In this document: positions 1 through 6,693 of the stretch, piece by piece
Layout: every line of letters starts with the position of its first letter
Position numbering within the stretch: position 1 is the first letter of the stretch
NCBI GenBank assembly: GCA_031418455.1
Contig: JANOXJ010000183.1
Span: 1-7,024 of the forward strand
Reading direction: 5' to 3'
DNA: 7,024 nt
Source of the DNA: JANNVZ01 sp031418455
GTDB lineage: Bacteria; Bacteroidota; Bacteroidia; Flavobacteriales_D; Sanyastnellaceae
Notes under the pieces: generated by a model
What the model saw: only the letters and a program-made list of their open reading frames with translations
What the model was told of the DNA's origin: nothing
Databases searched by the model: none
Translations under genes and position numbers: made by a program

Positions 1-34
1 AACCAATTTTATTGAATTCAACATTGGCTTATTG

Positions 35-54
35 TTCTAAACCATAGTTTAGAA
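35..54. repeat. Perfect inverted repeat in the AT-rich left edge
   Basis: Two 8-bp arms, TTCTAAAC (35-42) and GTTTAGAA (47-54), are exact reverse complements around a CATA loop. No T-tract follows on either strand, so it is not a convincing terminator. It could be a hairpin in the 3' UTR of the unseen upstream gene or a protein-binding site. A second small palindrome, TTGAATTCAA, lies at 12-21. I see no coding region between 1 and 76. Confidence 0.45.
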
Positions 55-76
55 TAGAATAATAATACTAGCATTT

Positions 77-113
77 AAAAAGTCCTGTCTATGAATAAGG
101 CAGGACTTTTTTT
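77..113 (+). terminator. Intrinsic (Rho-independent) terminator of an upstream + strand gene
   Basis: AGTCCTGTCT (81-90) pairs with AGGCAGGACT (98-107) through 10 bp, including one G-T wobble, around a 7-nt loop. The stem extends by pairing of the A-tract at 77-80 with the T-tract at 108-111. Seven T residues (107-113) follow the GC-rich part of the stem on the + strand. This is a textbook terminator and should end a transcript entering from the left, isolating nadE from it. The terminated gene lies outside the window. Confidence 0.85.
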
Positions 114-132
114 ATGTTTATAAGCGAGTATT

Positions 133-163
133 TTTGACCCATTGTAGCATAAAGTATGATTTG
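133..163 (+). promoter_or_regulatory. Possible Bacteroidota-type promoter for nadE
   Basis: TTTG at 133-136 resembles the -33 box of the Bacteroidota primary sigma factor. TATGATTTG at 155-163 resembles the -7 box TAnnTTTG with one extra base, and 18 bp lie between the two elements. Placement between the upstream terminator and the nadE start codon fits, but the implied leader would be only a few nucleotides long. The call rests on short degenerate motifs. Confidence 0.3.
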
Positions 164-175
164 AGAGCAATAAAA

Positions 176-997
176 ATGAATACACAAAAAGTAATAGAAC
201 ATATAACCGAGTGGTTAAAAACATATGCTGAAAATAGCAGAACCAACGGATTTGTAATAGGAGTAAGCGGTGGTATAGACAGTGCAGTTACATCTACTCT
301 GTGCGCCATGACAGGCAAGGATGTGCTTTGTTTGGAACTGCCCATTTATCAGGCGCAGGCTCAGGTAACACGTGCGCAAGAGCACATTGCATGGCTCAAG
401 GCTAGCTATCCTAATGTGTCGGAAGTAAGGGTGGAACTAACTGCCACGTTCGATTCATTCAAGTCAGCTGTGCATTCGCATGCTGCGGGCCCTAATTTGG
501 ATTTGTCTTTAGCCAACACACGCGCTCGGCTGCGCATGCTTACGCTGTATTATTATGCAGGCTTGCACGGTATGTTGGTAGCTGGCACAGGTAATAAGGT
601 GGAAGATTTTGGTATTGGTTTTTATACCAAATATGGCGATGGAGGTGTAGACCTTTCGCCCATAGCCGACCTTAAAAAGACAGAGGTGTACGCTTTAGCT
701 AAGGCACTTGGTGTAATAAGCAGTATTCAAAGTGCAGCACCTACCGATGGATTGTTTGGCGATAGCCGCACTGATGAGGAGCAAATAGGCGCTTCATACC
801 CCGAGTTAGAGTGGGCTATGGAGTTTATAGAAAAATATTCTGCAGAAAACGGTAAATGGAATGACGAATTAATTGAAAAATTAAATTTTTCTGAAAGGGA
901 AAAACACGTCATGAAAATTTACACCAAACGAAACCGAGCAAACAAACACAAAATGGATCCTATACCGGTGTGCCTTATTCCTGCGGAGTTTAAATAA
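176..997 (+). CDS. nadE: NH3-dependent NAD(+) synthetase
   Basis: The 273-residue product is an N-type ATP pyrophosphatase that adenylates the carboxylate of nicotinic acid adenine dinucleotide and amidates it with ammonia, the last step of cytosolic NAD+ synthesis. The ATP-binding PP-loop is SGGIDS at residues 31-36. Further family motifs are NTRAR (114-118), AGTGNKVED (136-144), YGDGGVDLSPI (153-163), KTEV (168-171) and a C-terminal stretch ending NKHKMDPIPVC (256-266). There is no N-terminal CN-hydrolase (glutaminase) domain, so this is the short ammonia-using form; length agrees with it. I chose ATG 176 because the family begins close to this residue. A TTG at 134 would add 14 residues (MTHCSIKYDLRAIK) that look unrelated to the family and overlap the putative promoter. 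No clear Shine-Dalgarno sequence is present, as is usual in Bacteroidota. The gene stands alone in its direction and its stop is 5 bp from that of the convergent carrier-protein gene. Confidence 0.95.
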   Translation: MNTQKVIEHITEWLKTYAENSRTNGFVIGVSGGIDSAVTSTLCAMTGKDVLCLELPIYQAQAQVTRAQEHIAWLKASYPNVSEVRVELTATFDSFKSAVHSHAAGPNLDLSLANTRARLRMLTLYYYAGLHGMLVAGTGNKVEDFGIGFYTKYGDGGVDLSPIADLKKTEVYALAKALGVISSIQSAAPTDGLFGDSRTDEEQIGASYPELEWAMEFIEKYSAENGKWNDELIEKLNFSEREKHVMKIYTKRNRANKHKMDPIPVCLIPAEFK

Positions 998-1002
998 TGG
1001 GA

Positions 1003-1509
1003 TTACACAAATTCCAAAAGCACCGCATTTTTTTCAACGGCATTGCCTTTTATAGCATTCACTTTTTTCACTGTGCCTGCAGCGGGGCTTTTTATTACGT
1101 TCTCCATTTTCATGGCTTCCAGTATTAGTAGCGGAGTATCTTTTTCTACCACAGTGCCTTCTGCTACCAATATATCCAGCACCAGGCCAGGCATAGGCGC
1201 TTTCAGGTCTTTTAGTTTTTTGTCGCCAACGGATTCCATACCAAGGCTTTTTAGCAAATCGTCAAAACGATCTTTCAGCTGAACTGTGTATTTGTTGCCA
1301 TTCACTTTTATAATGGCTTCTTTGCTTTCAGCATTTAGCTGCACTACCTCCACGTTGTACGACTTGTTTTGGTGGAGCACATGCATATGCTCAGGCGAGC
1401 TGTGCAATGCGTCCCACACAAAGGCCACATCATTCAGTTTACCCTCAGTGCTTTGGCCATCCCAATTTAGGTCCATTGTTTTTTTACCGTTTACAGTAGC
1501 GTGAAGCAT
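1003..1509 (-). CDS. Biotin carboxyl carrier protein subunit of an acyl-CoA carboxylase
   Basis: The 168-residue protein ends in a biotinyl/lipoyl attachment domain (about residues 102-168) with the biotinylation motif EAMKMEN at 131-137, so Lys134 should receive biotin from a biotin-protein ligase. The preceding LKAPMPGLV (102-110) and the absence of the 'thumb' insertion seen in E. coli AccB make it resemble the carrier domain of propionyl-CoA, acetyl-CoA or pyruvate carboxylase alpha chains. I therefore give no gene symbol. Residues 1-80 form a poorly conserved N-terminal part with beta-type sequence (for example KEAIIKVNGNKYTVQL). The biotin carboxylase and carboxyltransferase partners are not in the window, so the gene appears uncoupled from its complex. 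Whether the complex makes malonyl-CoA or methylmalonyl-CoA cannot be decided here. ATG 1509 is the first start in the open frame; Met12 is an alternative. There is no Shine-Dalgarno sequence. The product should be cytosolic. Confidence 0.88.
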   Translation of the reverse strand: MLHATVNGKKTMDLNWDGQSTEGKLNDVAFVWDALHSSPEHMHVLHQNKSYNVEVVQLNAESKEAIIKVNGNKYTVQLKDRFDDLLKSLGMESVGDKKLKDLKAPMPGLVLDILVAEGTVVEKDTPLLILEAMKMENVIKSPAAGTVKKVNAIKGNAVEKNAVLLEFV

Positions 1510-1579
1510 GCAAGTTGTTGTTTAATTTGAGGCGATGAAATTAATGCCTATTTGAGATTTGTCCGCGTGCTAACTTAAT

Positions 1580-1608
1580 GATTTGTTGATTTGTAGATTT
1601 GTAGATTT
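1580..1608. repeat. 8-bp tandem repeat in a divergent spacer
   Basis: The unit GATTTGT[T/A] occurs at 1580-1587, 1588-1595 and 1596-1603, followed by a partial GATTT at 1604-1608, giving about 3.6 copies. It sits in the 204-bp spacer between the divergent starts of the carrier-protein gene and hemW. TAGATTTG at 1594-1601 also fits the Bacteroidota -7 consensus TAnnTTTG, but I see no TTTG at the right distance upstream of it. The rest of the spacer (1510-1713) shows no gene or terminator. Confidence 0.7.
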
Positions 1609-1713
1609 AGCCCGGACTTTACGTAGCCTTTGTTTCACACAGAGCATCATTTTCCAATGGACAAAATTTCTTATTTTTAAACTAGAATTTTCGCGGTAAA
1701 AAAAATAAATTAG

Positions 1714-2844
1714 TTGGCCGGCATATACCTTCACATACCATTTTGCAAGCAAGCATGTCACTATTGCGATTTTCATTTTTCTACCTTGCTAAAAAACAAA
1801 GCAGATTTGCTTGAGGCCATGCACCATGAAATTGTGTTGCAAAAAAATTATTTGCAAGGCCAAAAAATTGAGACCATCTATTTTGGAGGAGGCACGCCCT
1901 CCTTGTTAGACACCGATGAGATAAATAGAATGTTAGATGCCATACACCTGGCGCATGATGTGGCTACCAATGCAGAAATAACACTGGAAGCAAACCCTGA
2001 CGATCTAGTTCTTTCAAAAGTAAAAGCACTTAGCAGCACAGGTGTAAACAGGTTGAGCATAGGCATACAAAGTTTTAGGGAGGAAGATTTAAAATGGATG
2101 AACCGTGCACATACCGCGCAGGAGGCCGACTATTCCGTAAAGGCCGCACAAGACCACGGATTCGAAAACATTACTATAGATTTAATTTATTCCATACCCG
2201 GCATGAAAATGTTGGACTGGAAGAAAAATTTAGAAACAGCTTTTGCGCTAAATGTGCAGCACATAAGTGCTTATGGTCTCACTATAGAACCCAAAACTTA
2301 TTTTGGTATACAACACAAGCGCGGCTTGCTCCAAGAGGCAGGGCAGGAGGAAAGCAGCGAACAGTTTTTGGTAATGGTAGATGAAATGAAGCAACAGGGA
2401 TTTGAGCAATATGAAGTGTCTAATTTTTGTAAAGAAGGTTTCGAGTCTAAGCACAACTCTGCCTACTGGAAAGGTGCGTGGTATTTGGGCTTAGGCCCCT
2501 CGGCCCACTCCTACAACGGGCATAGCAGGCAGTGGAATGTGGCCAACAATAATGTGTATACCCAACAAATAATGAGCAATAAGCCCAATGCTCAAATAGA
2601 AGAACTTACATGGCACATGCGACTAAACGAATACCTTATGACAGGCTTAAGAACGAAGTGGGGAATAGATACACAAATAATGTATTCAGAATATTCGTTT
2701 GATTTTGAAAAGGAATATGCTGATGAAATAGGCACGCTTATACACACAGGAAAAATGCAGCGCAACAACACAGTGCTAACTCTAACCTTAGAAGGTTTGC
2801 TAAAAGCAGACCTTATAGCATCAGATTTTTTTGTGACAGAATAA
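1714..2844 (+). CDS. hemW: HemW-type radical SAM heme chaperone (formerly annotated as coproporphyrinogen III oxidase-like)
   Basis: The 376-residue protein has the radical SAM cluster motif CKQACHYC (Cys11, Cys15, Cys18), which binds a [4Fe-4S] cluster and S-adenosylmethionine. The next residues are Asp-Phe rather than the extra cysteine of true oxygen-independent coproporphyrinogen oxidase (HemN), and length and C-terminal part also match HemW. HemW proteins are known to bind heme and are thought to insert it into targets such as respiratory enzymes. Other visible motifs are GGGTPS (58-63), RLSIGIQSF (113-121), YEVSNF (233-238), HNSAYW (247-252) and LGLGPSAHSY (258-267). The start must be TTG 1714. 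The codon just before it is an in-frame TAG, and the first internal ATG (residue 36) lies after the cluster cysteines. The leader is A-rich without a Shine-Dalgarno sequence. The gene is divergent from the carrier-protein gene and convergent with pssA, so it is probably monocistronic. Confidence 0.94.
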   Translation: MAGIYLHIPFCKQACHYCDFHFSTLLKNKADLLEAMHHEIVLQKNYLQGQKIETIYFGGGTPSLLDTDEINRMLDAIHLAHDVATNAEITLEANPDDLVLSKVKALSSTGVNRLSIGIQSFREEDLKWMNRAHTAQEADYSVKAAQDHGFENITIDLIYSIPGMKMLDWKKNLETAFALNVQHISAYGLTIEPKTYFGIQHKRGLLQEAGQEESSEQFLVMVDEMKQQGFEQYEVSNFCKEGFESKHNSAYWKGAWYLGLGPSAHSYNGHSRQWNVANNNVYTQQIMSNKPNAQIEELTWHMRLNEYLMTGLRTKWGIDTQIMYSEYSFDFEKEYADEIGTLIHTGKMQRNNTVLTLTLEGLLKADLIASDFFVTE

Positions 2845-2851
2845 CTGCTGC

Positions 2852-3583
2852 TTACTTTGTAGAAGAGGTAAAGTGGTATATAACAGACAATGCTATGTAC
2901 CACAAAAACCCAACGGTAATGCACAAAAAGAAAGACTGAAACAACCACCAGGTAATGAATGGAAAAAACGCTACGGTGGCTAAAAAGATAAATGGAATTT
3001 TATTGGTTGCAAAACCACCGGGCTTAAATTTAAAAGCAAACATGCGCATAGGTGCCACCATTAGTAGCGATGTAGCAGCGAGCAATAGCAACAACATTCT
3101 ATTATCGGGCAGAGTAATTAACTCATGAGAGCGTGTGCTCATTTCCCATGCTGTGGCAGCAATGCTGGCCCAGAATATACCATTGGCAGGCGATGGCATA
3201 CCACTAAAGTCGGTAGTTTGTGTGGTGGAAATATTAAAACGAGCTAATCTGATAGCAGCACATATTACATTTATAAGGGCCAGATATTTTACCCATTGCC
3301 ACGGTGTGGGCAACATTGATTCCAGCATACTAAATGCAATTACTGAAGGCGCAAGACCAAAAGAAATAACATCGGCCAGTGAGTCTAACTCTTTACCTAT
3401 AGGATTGGAAACCCCCAATGCGCGCGCCACTGCTCCATCAAAAACATCCAATATGCCTGCTACAAAAATGAGCAGTACAGCCCACGTATCATAACCAAAT
3501 TGCAACACATGTATAATGGCCACAGCACCACATGCAAGGTTGCCAATGGTGAATAAATTGGGGATGTGTTTGCGAAAAGACAT
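2852..3583 (-). CDS. pssA: CDP-diacylglycerol-serine O-phosphatidyltransferase
   Basis: This 243-residue integral membrane enzyme transfers a phosphatidyl group from CDP-diacylglycerol to serine, giving phosphatidylserine, the precursor of phosphatidylethanolamine. The CDP-alcohol phosphotransferase signature D-x2-DG-x2-AR-x8-G-x3-D-x3-D is complete: Asp46, Asp49-Gly50, Ala53-Arg54, Gly63, Asp67 and Asp71, the aspartates being the metal-binding and catalytic residues. RLARFN (112-117) and FSGMPSPANG (126-135) are features of the bacterial type II PssA branch and separate it from phosphatidylglycerophosphate synthase. Hydrophobic stretches at roughly residues 10-29, 34-48, 72-90, 98-112, 135-147, 162-178, 196-213 and 216-236 suggest about eight membrane segments. 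The start ATG 3583 fits the family N-terminus (RKHIPNLFTIGNL). A strong terminator separates it from infB upstream, so it probably has its own promoter in 3584-3631, where I can identify no clear motif. No phosphatidylserine decarboxylase gene is in the window. Confidence 0.93.
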   Translation of the reverse strand: MSFRKHIPNLFTIGNLACGAVAIIHVLQFGYDTWAVLLIFVAGILDVFDGAVARALGVSNPIGKELDSLADVISFGLAPSVIAFSMLESMLPTPWQWVKYLALINVICAAIRLARFNISTTQTTDFSGMPSPANGIFWASIAATAWEMSTRSHELITLPDNRMLLLLLAATSLLMVAPMRMFAFKFKPGGFATNKIPFIFLATVAFFPFITWWLFQSFFLCITVGFLWYIALSVIYHFTSSTK

Positions 3584-3617
3584 GGTGCAATAATAAACTA
3601 TGGCAATTTATTGGGGT

Positions 3618-3657
3618 GATTTATAAAAATAAAAAGCGACCTTGCTAGGTCGCTTTT
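3618..3657 (-). terminator. Intrinsic terminator of infB
   Basis: AAAAGCGACC (3632-3641) and GGTCGCTTTT (3648-3657) form a perfect 10-bp stem around a 6-nt loop. Read on the minus strand, the stem is followed by a T-rich tail (TTTTTATTTTTATAAA), starting about 30 nt after the infB stop. On the plus strand the T run is only four long and is then followed by CAAAAA, so minus is the better direction. It separates infB from pssA, which lies in the same orientation. Confidence 0.88.
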
Positions 3658-3687
3658 CAAAAATTTGTTTTAATAAAAGCAATGGAA

Positions 3688-6546
3688 TTAAAGCGTCTGT
3701 TTCACTTCTACTTCTTCAAATGCTTCTATTATATCGTTTACTTCTATGTTGTTAAACTTATCTACGTTCAAACCACACTCGTAGCCTTTCACTACCTCTT
3801 TCACATCATCTTTAAATCGCTTGAGCGAGCCAAGTGTGCCTGTGTATATAACAATGCCATCGCGTATTACACGCACCTTGTTGTTGCGTGTTATTTTTCC
3901 GTCTAGCATCATACAACCGGCTATAGTGCCCACTTTGGTTATCTTGAACACTTCGCGTATTTCGGCAGTACCTACTATGCGCTCTTCTATCTTCATGCTC
4001 AAGAGGCCTTCCATGGCTTCTTTTACTTCCTCTATAGCTTTGTATATGATAGAGTATAGTTTTATCTGTATCTCTTCCTGCTCGGCCAGCTTGCGTGCAC
4101 TTGCACTTGGGCGCACCTGGAAACCAATAACGATAGCGTCTGATGCAGAAGCCAAAAGCACATCGCTTTCAGATATTTGACCTACGCCTTTGTGTATTAT
4201 GCGCACCTGAATTTTTTCGGTAGATAGTTTTTGCAATGAGTCGCAAAGTGCTTCAACAGAGCCATCCACGTCACCTTTTACAATCAAGCTAAGCTCTTTG
4301 AAGTCGCCCAGCGCTATACGTCTGCCTATTTCTTCTATAGTCAAGTGTTTCTTAGTACGCAGGCTTTGTTCGCGTTGCAACTGCTGACGTTTCAATGAAA
4401 TATTTCTTGCCTCACGCTCATCTTCCATTACGTGGAATTTGTCGCCTGCACCCGGTGCACCTTCGAAACCAAGGAGTGATACAGGTGTGGCAGGGCCTGC
4501 TTCATTTATTTTTTGTCCACGTTCGTTGAACATGGCTTTTACTCTACCGCTCCATTGGCCGGCTATAATTGGGTCGCCTACATTCAGTGTGCCACCTTCT
4601 ACCAGCAGGGTAGTTACGTAGCCGCGGCCTTTGTCCAGCGATGATTCTATTACAGTGCCTACTGCGCGTTTTTTAGGATTGGCTTTTAGGTCAAGCAATT
4701 CTGATTCAAGCAATACTTTCTCAAGCAGTGCATCCACATTCAACCCTTGCTTGGCAGATATTTCCTGACTTTGGAATTTACCGCCCCATTCTTCTACCAA
4801 TATATTCATGGCAGAAAGCTGTTCGCGTATTTTATCAGGTTGTGCGCCTACTTTGTCCATTTTGTTTATGGCAAAAATCATAGGCACTCCTGCAGCTTGC
4901 GCGTGGGAAATAGCCTCTTTGGTTTGCGGCATCACACTGTCGTCAGCTGCTACCACTATTATGGCCAGGTCGGTTACTTGTGCACCGCGTGCACGCATGG
5001 CAGTAAATGCCTCGTGGCCGGGAGTATCCAGGAAAGTAATTTTTCTGCCATCGGGCAAGCTTACACTGTATGCACCTATGTGCTGTGTTATACCGCCTGC
5101 TTCACCGGCTATTACATTGGCTTTGCGCACAAAGTCAAGCAAAGAGGTTTTACCATGGTCTACGTGTCCCATTACGGTTACTACCGGTGGGCGAGGCACC
5201 ATGTCTTCTGGGCGGTCTGTTTCGTCTTCTATAGCATCACTCACCTCTGAGCTTACAAATTCTACTTCATAGCCAAACTCTTCGGCTATAATGTGTATTG
5301 TTTCAGCATCTATACGCTGGTTGAGGGAGGCAAAAATGCCCAGCTGCATACACACCTTTATAATTTCGGTGGGCTGCTTATTCATCATGCTGGCCAGCTC
5401 GCTCACGGTAACAAATTCAGTAAGTTTAAGTACTGTGTTTTCCGCTTGTTGGCGTGCCATTTCCTCTTCGTTGCGCCTTGCTACGAATTCTCTTTTATCT
5501 CTTCTGAATTTAGAAGTTTTAGACTTACCACTGCCACCAAGGCGGGCCAGGGTTTCATTTACCTTGCGCTGTATGTCTGCTTCGCTAAGACCCACTTTAG
5601 GAGCTTCAGCTGGTTTGGCGCGTTGTGTTTTGCGGTCTATTTCCTGCTGGCGGGCTACATCTACCTTCGACACGCGCTTGCGTTTGCGCTTTTCGGCATT
5701 GTCGTTAGGTTTTTGCGGCTCCTGCTTTTTCTTCTCAGGTTCTGTAGGCAGCACTATGTGGCCCATTAGTTTGGGTCCAGTTAATTTGGCTACGTTTACT
5801 CGAATCAGTTCTTTTTCTTCCGGCACAGGAGGTGCTGATGTCTTTGCCGCTGCAGCGGCTAATTCAGCTGCTGATGTGGCAGCGGCTGCTGCATCGTCAT
5901 CTTCTTTTTTCTTTTTGCCACGTGCAGTTTTTTTGGCTTCCTCCTCTTCGTCTTCTTCTTTTTTCTTCTTACGTCCTTTTGCTTTGGTAGAGTCTAAAGC
6001 GTCTAAGTCTATTTTGCCTATTATTTTTACTTCGTTGGAAATATCTTCAGCAGAGTCTGCTGCGGTTATTTCTTCCGATTTTTTCTTGGTAGATTTTTTA
6101 GGAGCCTCAGGTTTTTCCTCAGATGCTGCGGTTTTTTCTTCCGTTTTTACTTCCGGCTCAGTGGGTTTAGGTGCAGGCTTAGGCGCGGGTTTTTCTGCCA
6201 CTGGGGCAGGCTTATCCTTTACTTCTACTTTGCGCTTAAACTGAGTGTAGTCTATTTCCGGCTCGGTTTCTACCTTGTCTACCGTTTTGGTTTTCTTAGC
6301 TTCTTCCAGGGTAATTGTAGTGCGCGACTCGCGGGCTTTGGCTATACCGGCATGCGATTTTTCCTGAGCGGCTTTGTCGCTGGCAAATTCTCCCAGTAGC
6401 AGTTCATATTGGTTGGATTCAATTTTAGCCATTGGGTTGTCATCTATTTTATGTCCTTTTTTGGACAAAAAATCAATGATAGTACCCGTACTAACGCCAA
6501 GTTCTTTAGCTGCTTTACCTAATCGTGATGCCTTTGTTTCTGACAT
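3688..6546 (-). CDS. infB: Translation initiation factor IF-2
   Basis: The 952-residue GTPase places fMet-tRNA on the 30S subunit and promotes subunit joining. Domains in order: an IF2 N-terminal helical domain (about 5-50, RLGKAAKELGVSTGTIIDFL); a long disordered linker (about 84-320) of Lys/Glu, Pro/Ala and poly-Ala runs; a second IF2N domain (about 372-425); the G domain (about 452-620) with G1 GHVDHGKTS (460-468), G2 GGITQHIGA (484-492), G3 DTPGHEAF (507-514), G4 NKMD (561-564) and G5 SAK (597-599); then domain II, domain III (including GDVDGSVEAL, 758-767) and the C-terminal fMet-tRNA-binding domain. All GTPase motifs are intact. Bacteroidota IF-2 proteins are usually about this long because of the linker. 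ATG 6546 matches the family start, and no Shine-Dalgarno sequence is seen. The gene follows nusA in the conserved nusA-infB order, but across 265 bp instead of a short gap. Internal Met261, Met363 or Met387 could in principle give shorter forms; nothing here proves it. Confidence 0.97.
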   Translation of the reverse strand: MSETKASRLGKAAKELGVSTGTIIDFLSKKGHKIDDNPMAKIESNQYELLLGEFASDKAAQEKSHAGIAKARESRTTITLEEAKKTKTVDKVETEPEIDYTQFKRKVEVKDKPAPVAEKPAPKPAPKPTEPEVKTEEKTAASEEKPEAPKKSTKKKSEEITAADSAEDISNEVKIIGKIDLDALDSTKAKGRKKKKEEDEEEEAKKTARGKKKKEDDDAAAAATSAAELAAAAAKTSAPPVPEEKELIRVNVAKLTGPKLMGHIVLPTEPEKKKQEPQKPNDNAEKRKRKRVSKVDVARQQEIDRKTQRAKPAEAPKVGLSEADIQRKVNETLARLGGSGKSKTSKFRRDKREFVARRNEEEMARQQAENTVLKLTEFVTVSELASMMNKQPTEIIKVCMQLGIFASLNQRIDAETIHIIAEEFGYEVEFVSSEVSDAIEDETDRPEDMVPRPPVVTVMGHVDHGKTSLLDFVRKANVIAGEAGGITQHIGAYSVSLPDGRKITFLDTPGHEAFTAMRARGAQVTDLAIIVVAADDSVMPQTKEAISHAQAAGVPMIFAINKMDKVGAQPDKIREQLSAMNILVEEWGGKFQSQEISAKQGLNVDALLEKVLLESELLDLKANPKKRAVGTVIESSLDKGRGYVTTLLVEGGTLNVGDPIIAGQWSGRVKAMFNERGQKINEAGPATPVSLLGFEGAPGAGDKFHVMEDEREARNISLKRQQLQREQSLRTKKHLTIEEIGRRIALGDFKELSLIVKGDVDGSVEALCDSLQKLSTEKIQVRIIHKGVGQISESDVLLASASDAIVIGFQVRPSASARKLAEQEEIQIKLYSIIYKAIEEVKEAMEGLLSMKIEERIVGTAEIREVFKITKVGTIAGCMMLDGKITRNNKVRVIRDGIVIYTGTLGSLKRFKDDVKEVVKGYECGLNVDKFNNIEVNDIIEAFEEVEVKQTL

Positions 6547-6554
6547 AATGTGTT

Positions 6555-6567
6555 ATTTGTCACAAAT
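6555..6567. promoter_or_regulatory. 13-bp palindrome just upstream of the infB start
   Basis: ATTTGT (6555-6560) and ACAAAT (6562-6567) are exact reverse complements around a single central base, 8 bp upstream of the infB start codon. In RNA the hairpin would be weak because the loop is too tight, so a DNA-binding dimer site is the other reading. Short AT-rich palindromes also arise by chance, and no function can be assigned. Confidence 0.3.
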
Positions 6568-6693
6568 CAACAAGCCATGCGCAGTAGTTGGCGTTAAGGG
6601 CTATATGTATGCCTATGCTTACTGCTTCATGGAGTTGGAATTGTGTTTTGCCTTTGTTTGATTTTGTGTTATTAAAACGGGTGCAAGGTAGTC

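Noticed and set aside
134..175. Upstream TTG start extending nadE by 14 codons
   Set aside because: The added residues do not resemble the NadE N-terminus and overlap the candidate promoter; ATG 176 fits the family.
875..891. Perfect inverted repeat GAAAAATT/AATTTTTC inside nadE as a terminator for the convergent carrier gene
   Set aside because: The stem is almost purely AT, so it would be unstable as a terminator, and it is explained by Lys/Leu/Asn/Phe codons in nadE.
1075..1096. GC-rich segment followed by TTTTT downstream of nadE as its terminator
   Set aside because: Only about three base pairs can form before the T run, and the sequence is coding in the carrier gene.
1657..1680. Seven-codon open frame (MDKISYF) upstream of hemW as a possible leader peptide
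   Set aside because: It is very short, lacks a ribosome-binding site and shows no codon pattern or adjacent hairpin suggesting attenuation.
4747..5272. Overlapping plus-strand open frames opposite the IF-2 G domain
   Set aside because: They mirror conserved GTPase codons, have no recognisable protein features and two frames overlap each other.
5291..6244. Long open frame (317 codons) on the plus strand opposite infB
   Set aside because: It is antisense to the biased Lys/Glu/Ala linker of infB. The translation is Ser/Phe-rich low complexity with no domain, and infB on the other strand is unambiguous.
6374..6661. Plus-strand open frame across the infB start and spacer
   Set aside because: More than half lies antisense to infB, the rest covers the spacer, and the product has no recognisable features.
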